Source: Bacteroidota bacterium
GTDB taxonomy: Bacteria > Bacteroidota > Ignavibacteria > Tepidaquicellales > Tepidaquicellaceae
Assembly: GCA_023429265.1 (NCBI GenBank)
Contig: JAEYVS010000051.1
Coordinates: 1 to 7,926 of the forward strand
Reading direction: 5' to 3'
Length of the DNA: 7,926 bases
The translations under genes and the position numbers were made by a program. Shown here one piece after another: positions 1 to 5,359 of the stretch. How positions within the stretch are numbered: position 1 is the stretch's first letter; each line of letters starts with the position of its first letter. Under the pieces are notes generated by a model. That model searched no databases. It saw nothing but the letters and a program-made list of their open reading frames with translations, and was not told where the DNA came from.

Positions 1-239
1 TAGATTCGACTAATATCGCCATAATGAAGGCTAAGGAATTCGGTCATAGTATTGCGGGAAGCGTAGCGGCTTCCGATGCGTTCTTTCCATTTGCTGACGG
101 ACTTGAGGCTCTTGCCGATGCAGGCGCAGCTGCCGTCATACAGCCGGGCGGTTCTGTCAAGGATGATGAAGTGATCAAAGCCGCAAATGATAAAGGCATA
201 ACGATGGTGTTTACGGGTGTCAGGCATTTCAAGCATTAA
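1..239 (+). CDS. purH: PurH, AICAR formyltransferase/IMP cyclohydrolase, C-terminal end (5' partial)
   Basis: The reading frame enters the window open (first whole codon at position 3) and ends at TAA 237-239, giving 78 C-terminal residues of a protein usually a little over 500 long. The visible part is the end of the AICAR transformylase domain: a GSVAASDAFFPF block, an IQPGGS block and the ending GVRHFKH are all hallmarks of PurH. The enzyme is cytosolic; it formylates AICAR using 10-formyl-tetrahydrofolate and cyclises FAICAR to IMP, the last two steps of de novo purine synthesis. The ATG at position 24 is an internal methionine, not a start. The normal C-terminus shows that the repeat beginning 3 nt after the stop did not damage the gene. 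Identity is near certain; only the N-terminal cyclohydrolase domain is unseen. Confidence 0.97.
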   Translation, partial: DSTNIAIMKAKEFGHSIAGSVAASDAFFPFADGLEALADAGAAAVIQPGGSVKDDEVIKAANDKGITMVFTGVRHFKH

Positions 240-242
240 ATT

Positions 243-283
243 TTTAACCACAAAGACACGAAGAACACGAAGTTTCACTAAGA
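243..283 (+). repeat. Left inverted repeat of the GxxExxY cassette
   Basis: This 41-bp arm aligns without gaps to the reverse complement of 670-710, with 33 of 41 positions matching by hand count. It contains four heptamers of form CACNAAG: CACAAAG 249-255, CACGAAG 257-263, CACGAAG 266-272 and CACTAAG 276-282, with spacers of 1, 2 and 3 nt. The ATG of the enclosed gene follows 4 nt after the arm. In RNA the two arms could pair and place the start codon at the base of a long stem. Confidence 0.85.
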
Positions 284-287
284 AAAT

Positions 288-668
288 ATGCTTTCGGAAA
301 AAGAAGAACAAATAGCAACGAAGATTGTAGATGCAGCTTTTACAGTCCATAAGAAGTTAGGACCAGGATTACTAGAATCAATTTATGAGGTATGCTTTTG
401 TCACGAGTTGTCAAAAAGAAATTTGAAGTTTGAGAAACAGAGTGTTTTACCGGTGAATTATGATGGGATAATTTTTGAAGAAGGGTTGAGACTTGACGTT
501 TTAGTTGAAGGTTTGATTATTTGCGAAATAAAATCCGTTATTGAACATAATCCATTATTTGAAGCGCAGTTGCTGACTTATTTAAAGTTATCAAATAAAA
601 GATTAGGTTTTTTAATTAATTTCAATGTTCCATTAATAAAAAAAGGTATTAAAAGAATTATAAACTAA
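288..668 (+). CDS. GxxExxY family protein, PD-(D/E)XK nuclease-like
   Basis: The predicted protein has 126 residues, the usual size for the GxxExxY family (TIGR04256/PDDEXK_3 type). The signature G27-x-x-E30-x-x-Y33 lies in GPGLLESIY. A nuclease-like core follows: D70 in RLDVLV, then E80-I-K82 in CEIKSV, matching the D...(E)xK arrangement of PD-(D/E)XK enzymes. A QLLTYL helix motif (94-99) and a short hydrophobic strand GFLINF follow, as is typical of the family. There is no signal peptide or membrane segment, so it is probably cytosolic. The cellular role of the family is unknown; catalytic residues suggest nucleic-acid cleavage but this is not shown. The ATG at 288 follows an A-rich leader without Shine-Dalgarno. 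Sampled stretches are about 17-35% G+C, against about half in mreB, and A/T content rises towards the 3' end, consistent with acquisition. It is flanked directly by inverted repeats. Confidence 0.9.
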   Translation: MLSEKEEQIATKIVDAAFTVHKKLGPGLLESIYEVCFCHELSKRNLKFEKQSVLPVNYDGIIFEEGLRLDVLVEGLIICEIKSVIEHNPLFEAQLLTYLKLSNKRLGFLINFNVPLIKKGIKRIIN

Positions 669-669
669 G

Positions 670-710
670 ACTTTGTGAAACTTTGTGTCCTTAGAGCCTT
701 AGTGGTTAAA
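670..710 (-). repeat. Right inverted repeat of the GxxExxY cassette
   Basis: Read on the minus strand, this arm repeats the left arm with 8 mismatches in 41 positions. Its four heptamers on the minus strand are CACTAAG (698-704), CTCTAAG (690-696), CACAAAG (681-687) and CACAAAG (671-677). The spacers are again 1, 2 and 3 nt, in the same order from the outer end inward. The arm begins 1 nt after the TAA stop of the enclosed gene, so it is also the 3' untranslated region of that gene. Confidence 0.85.
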
Positions 711-743
711 TAATAATTGATAAAAGTTTAAATAAAAACAGGA

Positions 744-1760
744 ATGGCATTATTCGGGATGTTCTCAAACGACATAGCTATCGATCTTGGTACAGCTAAT
801 ACACTTATCTATATGAAAGGTAAGGGTATCGTGCTGGATGAACCTTCGATAGTTACGTTCGATGTTGGTACAAGAAAGATCGTGGCGATTGGCGACGAGT
901 CAAAGCAAATGATGGGACGTGTTCATAAGGAACTCAACACCATCCGCCCGATGAAAGACGGCGTGATAGCAGATTTTGAAATTGCCGAAGGAATGCTCAG
1001 GCTATTCATCAAGCAGATCAGTTCAAACTGGATGCCTGCAAGACGGATTGTAGTCTGCGTACCGAGCGGTATTACTGAAGTAGAAAAACGCGCTGTCCGT
1101 GACACAGCAGAGCACGCCGGCGCAAAGGAAGTTTATCTCATATCCGAGCCGATGGCGGCAGCAATAGGTATCGGACTGGATGTATTCGCCCCATATGGTA
1201 ATATGATAGTAGATATCGGCGGCGGCACAACTGAAATCGCGGTCATCGCATTATCCGGAATTACAAACGGTGTTTCCATCCGTGTCGCAGGAGACGAATT
1301 AACTGAATCAGTAGTTAGATATTTCCGCGCCAATCACAATATTCTGATCGGAGAAAGAACTGCAGAAGAAATAAAGTGCCAGGTAGGTTCAGTGATGCCT
1401 CTGCAGGAGGAAGTGATCATCGAAGTCAAAGGCCGCGACCTTGTAGCCGGCGTCCCAAAAGTAACCGAAGTCAGCTCCATAGAAATCAGAGAAGCTCTTA
1501 ATGCTCCCGTGACCCAGATGGTCGAGGCAATTAAAGTGGCAATGGAGAAAACTGCTCCCGAATTAGCCGCGGACATACTGGATAGGGGAATATTCCTTAC
1601 GGGGGGTGGTGCGCTGCTGAAAGGTCTGGATGAGAGGATACGGACGGAGACCGGTGTGCCGGTACACGTTGCAGAGGATCCTCTGACGGCGGTGGCGAGG
1701 GGAACCGGTAAGGTGCTGGAAGATCTGGATAAGTACAGGAAGGTGATGCTGAAGAGGTGA
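744..1760 (+). CDS. mreB: Rod shape-determining protein MreB (bacterial actin)
   Basis: The 338-residue product has the normal length for MreB. It begins with the membrane-proximal FSNDIAIDLGTANT segment, whose DLGTANT (14-20) is the phosphate-1 loop of the actin ATPase fold. The phosphate-2 loop is D157-IGGGTTE and the adenosine loop is the GGGALLKGLDE region around residue 287. MreB polymerises along the inner face of the cytoplasmic membrane and guides the elongation machinery (MreC, MreD, PBP2, RodA), all encoded just downstream. The ATG at 744 is chosen because it gives the conserved N-terminus; AGGA directly abuts it and is too close to act as a normal ribosome site. The gene lies 33 nt after the right arm of the GxxExxY cassette, so transcription from purH would have to cross that structure, or mreB needs its own promoter. 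None is convincingly visible. Confidence 0.98.
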   Translation: MALFGMFSNDIAIDLGTANTLIYMKGKGIVLDEPSIVTFDVGTRKIVAIGDESKQMMGRVHKELNTIRPMKDGVIADFEIAEGMLRLFIKQISSNWMPARRIVVCVPSGITEVEKRAVRDTAEHAGAKEVYLISEPMAAAIGIGLDVFAPYGNMIVDIGGGTTEIAVIALSGITNGVSIRVAGDELTESVVRYFRANHNILIGERTAEEIKCQVGSVMPLQEEVIIEVKGRDLVAGVPKVTEVSSIEIREALNAPVTQMVEAIKVAMEKTAPELAADILDRGIFLTGGGALLKGLDERIRTETGVPVHVAEDPLTAVARGTGKVLEDLDKYRKVMLKR

Positions 1761-1852
1761 GTTTGAGTTTGTAGAGTTGATAGAGTTTGTAGAGTTGATA
1801 GAGTATATGGAGTTTATAGAATTTGTAGAGTTTGTGGAGTTTAGAGTTCATA
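1759..1852 (+). repeat. 9-bp tandem repeat array between mreB and mreC
   Basis: Directly after the mreB stop, and sharing its last two bases, lies an array of nonamers with consensus GAGTTTGTA alternating with GAGTTGATA. Eight contiguous 9-bp units occupy 1765-1836. The first four are an exact two-fold duplication of the 18-bp pair (1765-1782 equals 1783-1800). The array then decays: GAGTATATG, GAGTTTATA, GAATTTGTA, GAGTTTGTG, a 7-bp unit GAGTTTA and a final GAGTTCATA (1844-1852). A 6-bp GAGTTT precedes it at 1759-1764. It fills most of the 121-bp gap; no coding sequence is evident there. Confidence 0.9.
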
Positions 1853-1881
1853 ATGGAATAAGGTAGCAAGCCGAAATTTTT

Positions 1882-2718
1882 ATGAGAAAAGTTGGTGAAT
1901 TAGTCATATCGATAAAAGAGTACCTTATACTGACACTTCTGGTAGTGATATCCCTTATATTTTTATTTTCAAATGATAATACACAGATCCGTTTTTTCAG
2001 GGCTGTGGCGATCGGGTTTTTCGGGACTATCCAGAGCGGGGTCTCGGCAATTCCGAATGTATTTGAGCTGGAGAGCGAGAACCAATTCCTCCGTGAGAAA
2101 AACATCAAGCTGGCTAATGAGGTGGCGACATTAAAAGAAGCCCGGCTGGAGAATATCAGGCTTACCAAGCTGCTTGAACTGAAGGAGCTGACCGGCGCTG
2201 ACGTGGTGAGCGCGAGTATTGTGAATAAGAGTGTAGTAAAAAGACGGAATACCATTACGCTGAACGTGGGAGAGAATGACGGAGTGAAGCTGAATATGCC
2301 TGTGATCACGGATGACGGGTTGGTAGGGAAGATCGTAGCGACAAGCGACGGGTATTCCATCGCGCAGATATTATATAATAATGACCTTAGAGTGACTATA
2401 AAGGCTCAGCGCAGCCGGGTGGATGGGATATTGACTTATGACGGAGTGGAAAACCTGATAGTGACAAATGTCCCTAAGAGCGCGGACGTAAACGCGGGTG
2501 ACCTGATAGTGACCTCTGAATACAGCAATACATTCCCGGCGGGGATACCGGTGGGCATAGTAAGAGAAGCAGGAAATCTGGATAATCTTTTTAAGAAATT
2601 ATTGATATCCCCTTCGGTAGATTTTGCAATACTGGAAGAGGTTTTCGTGCTGAAATATCTTCCAAATGAGGAAAGACAGAACCTGGAAGAGCTTTACAAT
2701 AAACAAGAAACTCCATAA
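1882..2718 (+). CDS. mreC: Rod shape-determining protein MreC
   Basis: The 278-residue product has the MreC plan. A short cytoplasmic N-terminus is followed by one membrane helix (about residues 14-30, rich in L, I and V), a coiled coil of roughly residues 63-101 (ELESENQFLREKN onward) and a beta-rich periplasmic domain. That domain includes LNVGENDGV, DDGLVGKI and the conserved FPAGIPVG segment. MreC links cytoplasmic MreB to PBP2 and RodA from the periplasmic side and is thought to activate PBP2. Length is within the family range. The ATG at 1882 follows a T-rich leader with no Shine-Dalgarno. mreD begins within or 13 nt after its 3' end. No truncation or missing domain is seen. Confidence 0.95.
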   Translation: MRKVGELVISIKEYLILTLLVVISLIFLFSNDNTQIRFFRAVAIGFFGTIQSGVSAIPNVFELESENQFLREKNIKLANEVATLKEARLENIRLTKLLELKELTGADVVSASIVNKSVVKRRNTITLNVGENDGVKLNMPVITDDGLVGKIVATSDGYSIAQILYNNDLRVTIKAQRSRVDGILTYDGVENLIVTNVPKSADVNAGDLIVTSEYSNTFPAGIPVGIVREAGNLDNLFKKLLISPSVDFAILEEVFVLKYLPNEERQNLEELYNKQETP

Positions 2719-3229
2719 GCCTGATAACTGTTTGATAGTATCATACATAAAATACATCGTCATCCTTGTTCTTTTGATTTTCATACAGGACCAGCTTATA
2801 TGGCTAATGTCCATATCGAAGTACCAGATAACTCCGGATATCGTCATAATAATGATAGCATTCATCGCGGTGAAGGAGGGGCAGATATTTGGTACGGTGA
2901 CGGGGTTTGTTGCCGGGATGCTGCTGGACATAATGGGAGGGTCATTTCTTGGATTGTCGGCACTGTCATATTCGATAGCGGGATTTGCAGGGGGGTATTT
3001 TAGTAATAAGGAGAATGATAAATTCCTGGTAAAGTTTAATTTTTTGATAGTTGTGTTTGTGTGCGCTTTCGTGAGTAACATGATATACTTTAACATTTTT
3101 CTGCAAGGAGCGTTTTTATCGTTTTTTGATATTCTGCTGAAGTATGTGCTGCCATCGACTACGTATACTACGATAATAAGTGTGGTTTATGCGATAATTC
3201 CCCGAAGGGGAGAGAAGAAGGTTTATTGA
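2666..3229 (+). CDS. mreD: Rod shape-determining protein MreD
   Basis: This strongly hydrophobic protein has about five membrane segments and a central region typical of MreD: PDIVIIMIAFIAVKEG, then GFVAGMLLDIMGG and a LGLSALSYSIAGFAGG helix. MreD is an integral membrane partner of MreC in the elongasome. From the ATG at 2666 it would be 187 residues and overlap mreC by 53 bp, but the first 22 residues would be polar and unlike the family. A TTG at 2732, 13 nt after the mreC stop, gives 165 residues beginning right before the first membrane helix, the usual MreD size, and is at least as likely. The 3' end contains a small TCCCC-gaa-GGGGA hairpin inside the coding sequence. Identity rests on topology, motif pattern and operon position. 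Confidence 0.92.
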   Translation: MRKDRTWKSFTINKKLHKPDNCLIVSYIKYIVILVLLIFIQDQLIWLMSISKYQITPDIVIIMIAFIAVKEGQIFGTVTGFVAGMLLDIMGGSFLGLSALSYSIAGFAGGYFSNKENDKFLVKFNFLIVVFVCAFVSNMIYFNIFLQGAFLSFFDILLKYVLPSTTYTTIISVVYAIIPRRGEKKVY

Positions 3230-3231
3230 GA

Positions 3232-3259
3232 GTTAAAAGTTTATAGTTTATAGTTGAAA
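3232..3259 (+). repeat. 7-bp tandem repeat after mreD
   Basis: Four heptamers follow each other 2 nt after the mreD stop: GTTAAAA (3232-3238), GTTTATA (3239-3245), GTTTATA (3246-3252) and GTTGAAA (3253-3259). The word GTTTATA also appears near 6685 and 7385 and within the 9-bp array after mreB. The rest of the 336-bp gap up to mrdA has an A/T-rich stretch to 3318 and the hairpins listed separately; no gene is seen in it. Confidence 0.75.
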
Positions 3260-3318
3260 ATATATTGAGTGATTAAGATTTCAGAAATTGATGTTAAATA
3301 ATTAGTTAATATTATTTT

Positions 3319-3399
3319 TAGAGGGATTACAACCCCTCTACCACTGTAACCGCTCGTAACTCGCGGACAGTGGTTTCTCCCCTTTGTTCAAAGGGGAGA
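3319..3399 (+). repeat. Three adjacent hairpins upstream of mrdA (likely interspersed repeat)
   Basis: Three perfect or near-perfect stems lie almost end to end. TAGAGGG (3319-3325) pairs with CCCTCTA (3334-3340) across 8 nt. CCACTGT (3341-3347) pairs with ACAGTGG (3367-3373), continued after a 2-nt bulge by CCGC/GCGG (3350-3353 with 3363-3366). Finally TCTCCCCTTTG (3376-3386) pairs with CAAAGGGGAGA (3389-3399). Density and precision are far beyond background. No T-tract follows the last stem, so a simple intrinsic terminator is not supported. It may be a REP-like or MITE-like element, or a structured RNA leader of mrdA. Confidence 0.7.
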
Positions 3400-3446
3400 C
3401 TGAAAGAGTATTTGAAATAAGGTTTTTAGTAAAATGCGAAGTAAAA

Positions 3447-3498
3447 GGGAGGATATTTTACCCTATCCTCCCCCTGTAGTCTCCCTCCTAAGGGGGAC
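3447..3498 (+). repeat. GC-rich double-hairpin repeat, copy A
   Basis: A first stem pairs GGGAGGATA (3447-3455) with TATCCTCCC (3464-3472). After the constant CCCCTGTAGT core, a second stem pairs 3479-3486 with 3491-3498 around the tetraloop CCTA, with one G-T (G-U in RNA) pair. Two more copies of core and second hairpin occur before dcd and before pyrF. It lies about 70 bp upstream of mrdA, without a T-tract. Confidence 0.75.
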
Positions 3499-3514
3499 GG
3501 GGATGATGGATTCT

Positions 3515-3551
3515 CCAAATATTATTTGGTATTTTGAAAAATTGAATTTTT
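3515..3551. promoter_or_regulatory. Two short palindromes just upstream of mrdA
   Basis: CCAAATA-T-TATTTGG (3515-3529) and AAAAATT-G-AATTTTT (3537-3551) are both perfect 7+1+7 dyads with centres 22 bp apart, close to two turns of DNA. They end 14 bp before the mrdA ATG. Such spacing could serve a dimeric regulator, but A/T-rich dyads also arise by chance, so function is uncertain. Confidence 0.3.
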
Positions 3552-3565
3552 GATGTAAGAGCAAT

Positions 3566-5359
3566 ATGAATGAAGCAGGAAGGAAATATATTTTTTACGG
3601 GATAACCCTGGTGATAGGGCTGGTGCTGGTATTCAGGCTGGTGCAGCTTCAGCTTTTTAATCAGAGTGTGTACGGTAAGGAGTCGATGTCGAATTCGACA
3701 AAGACGATAACGGTTGTGCCTCCAAGAGGATTGATGTTTGACCGAAACGGTAAGGTTGTTGTTGATAACCGACCTTCATACAGCGTGATGATAACGAAAT
3801 CCCAATTTGATACTAACCAGATAAGTGAGGTTGCGGGATTTTTGCAGATGGAAGCGCAGGAAATCAGGGACATTCTGAAAGAGGTAAAGGGAACGAACAG
3901 ATTTAATCCCACGAGGATAAAGAGGGACGTAGAGTTTCCCGTCATCTCTTACATATCGGAAAATGAAAACAGGCTTATAGGTGTTGATTACCAGGTGGAG
4001 GCAGAGCGATTTTACCCAAATGATTTCAGCGCATCGCACGTATTTGGCTATACCAAGGAGATATCCGAAAAGCAATTAAAGAACCAGGTCGGGGATTATT
4101 ACAAGCAAGGTGACATTATCGGGATAAAGGGAATCGAGAAAGTTTATGAAACATACCTGAGAGGTGAAAAAGGCTACAACTTCATAGCAGTAGATGTTAA
4201 AGGAAAAGAGATGGGGAGCGTTAATGACGGGCGGGATGACATTGCACCGGTGAGCGGTTCCGATCTGCATCTGAGCTTAGACAGCAAACTTCAGGCATAT
4301 GCCGAAGAGCTGATGAAGAATTATAAAGGGGCTATCATTGCGATGGATCCGAGGAACGGGGAGATACTATGCATGGTTTCAAAACCGGATTTCGATCTTG
4401 GGATATTTTCGGGTCCTACAGATAAGAAAGTGTTGAGCGATCTAACAACAGACCCGGGAAAGCCATTGTTTAACAGAGCTACCATGACAAATTATCCACC
4501 GGGATCGACGTGGAAGATGATGATGGGGCTTGCGGGAATGGGTTCAGGTGAGATAACACCCACCTCAACAATAGTGTGCGGAGGTTCATTTACATACGGT
4601 AATAAGACATTCGGCGACCACGGCTCATATGGAGCGATCAACATAGTAAAGGCACTGGAGAAATCGTCAAACGTATTCTTTTATAAGCTTGTATTACAGT
4701 TAGGCCTGGACAATTACCATAAGTATGGGACCATACTTGGTTTTGGGCAGAAGACAGGTATCGATATTTCGGATGAACTTCCAGGAAGACTTCCATCAGA
4801 GGATTATTATAATAAAGTATATGGCGCAGGTAAGTGGACAAAGGGCTACATAGTAAGCTTAGGGATTGGTCAAGGCGAGCTAGGAGTAACTCCTATCCAA
4901 ATGGTAGCACATACATCATCGATAGCAATGAACGGATTGTACTGGCAGCCGCATTTCGTTAGAAAGATCGTAAATTCGACCACGGGTGAAGACGAGACTC
5001 CGCAATTCAACAGCAGACAGATCGACCTTCCATTGGAATATTTTGAGGCAGTAAAGAAAGGGATGTACCTGGTAGTGAACGGGACGGGTACCGCCACAAA
5101 CATAAAGAATAAAGATTATCTATTAGCCGGAAAGACCGGTACAGCGCAGAACCCCCACGGGAATAATCACTCGTGGTTTGTAGGGTTTGCACCTTTTGAT
5201 GATCCACAGATAGCAATAGTAGTGATGGGTGAAGGGGCAGGATGGGGAGCATCTTTTGGCGCGCCGGTAGGTGGCGCATTGATGGTGAGATACCTAAGCG
5301 GACATTCAATGGATGTATTCGATCCTGATTCCGGAAATTTAATGCAGGTCAGGGATTAG
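3566..5359 (+). CDS. mrdA: Penicillin-binding protein 2 (elongation transpeptidase)
   Basis: The 597-residue protein is a class B penicillin-binding protein. It has an N-terminal membrane anchor (about 8-30), then the pedestal/dimerisation domain starting at PPRG (52-55) with the FDRNG motif. The C-terminal transpeptidase domain carries the three catalytic motifs: S314-T-W-K317 with the acylated serine, S367-S-N369, and K523-T-G-T526. It cross-links peptidoglycan in the periplasm during elongation, using strands made by RodA, whose gene starts at the next base after the mrdA stop. Length is slightly below the 630 or so of E. coli PBP2, but no motif is missing. The ATG at 3566 has no Shine-Dalgarno; it gives the normal short cytoplasmic tail before the helix. 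Between the first two motifs, C338, D351 and H352 form a possible metal-site-like cluster. Subclass assignment to PBP2 rather than FtsI rests on operon context and overall pattern. Confidence 0.96.
   Translation: MNEAGRKYIFYGITLVIGLVLVFRLVQLQLFNQSVYGKESMSNSTKTITVVPPRGLMFDRNGKVVVDNRPSYSVMITKSQFDTNQISEVAGFLQMEAQEIRDILKEVKGTNRFNPTRIKRDVEFPVISYISENENRLIGVDYQVEAERFYPNDFSASHVFGYTKEISEKQLKNQVGDYYKQGDIIGIKGIEKVYETYLRGEKGYNFIAVDVKGKEMGSVNDGRDDIAPVSGSDLHLSLDSKLQAYAEELMKNYKGAIIAMDPRNGEILCMVSKPDFDLGIFSGPTDKKVLSDLTTDPGKPLFNRATMTNYPPGSTWKMMMGLAGMGSGEITPTSTIVCGGSFTYGNKTFGDHGSYGAINIVKALEKSSNVFFYKLVLQLGLDNYHKYGTILGFGQKTGIDISDELPGRLPSEDYYNKVYGAGKWTKGYIVSLGIGQGELGVTPIQMVAHTSSIAMNGLYWQPHFVRKIVNSTTGEDETPQFNSRQIDLPLEYFEAVKKGMYLVVNGTGTATNIKNKDYLLAGKTGTAQNPHGNNHSWFVGFAPFDDPQIAIVVMGEGAGWGASFGAPVGGALMVRYLSGHSMDVFDPDSGNLMQVRD

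Larger units (their letters stand above)
243..710 (+). mobile_element. Putative GxxExxY cassette bounded by inverted repeats
   Basis: A 468-bp unit consists of a left inverted repeat (243-283), one 126-residue gene (288-668) and a right inverted repeat (670-710). The gene fills the space between the repeats with only 4 nt and 1 nt to spare. It starts 3 nt after the purH stop and ends 33 nt before the mreB start. Base composition inside is visibly more A/T-rich than in mreB. No transposase is present and no target-site duplication is clear, so movement would have to depend on the nuclease-like protein itself or on functions elsewhere. Calling it mobile is an inference from structure and placement. 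Confidence 0.55.

Noticed and set aside
24..239. Apparent independent 71-residue gene starting at ATG 24
   Set aside because: The frame is open upstream to the window edge and the residues are the conserved C-terminus of PurH, so the ATG is internal.
234..720. Target-site duplication around the GxxExxY cassette
   Set aside because: The outside flanks are both A/T-rich, but no convincing identical direct repeat could be aligned.
671..743. Bacteroidota-type promoter (TTTG...TAnnTTTG) for mreB in the right arm
   Set aside because: TTTG words exist at 672-675 and 682-685, but no TAnnTTTG box lies at the expected spacing.
1759..1852. CRISPR array
   Set aside because: Units are 9 bp and contiguous, with no spacers and no cas genes.
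1597..1869. Minus-strand frame with KLY tripeptide repeats
   Set aside because: The tripeptide periodicity is simply the 9-bp DNA repeat read in one frame; nothing supports expression.
1848..2360. Minus-strand open frame of 170 codons opposite mreC
   Set aside because: It lies antisense to a well-supported gene, is low-complexity (rich in S, F, T and L), and has no recognisable motif.
2599..3096. Minus-strand open frame opposite mreC and mreD
   Set aside because: It is a shadow of the membrane-protein coding sequence, with no motif and no leader of its own.
3376..3399. Intrinsic terminator after mreD
   Set aside because: The stem is strong but is followed by CTGAAAGAG rather than a T-tract, and it sits about 150 bp after the stop codon.
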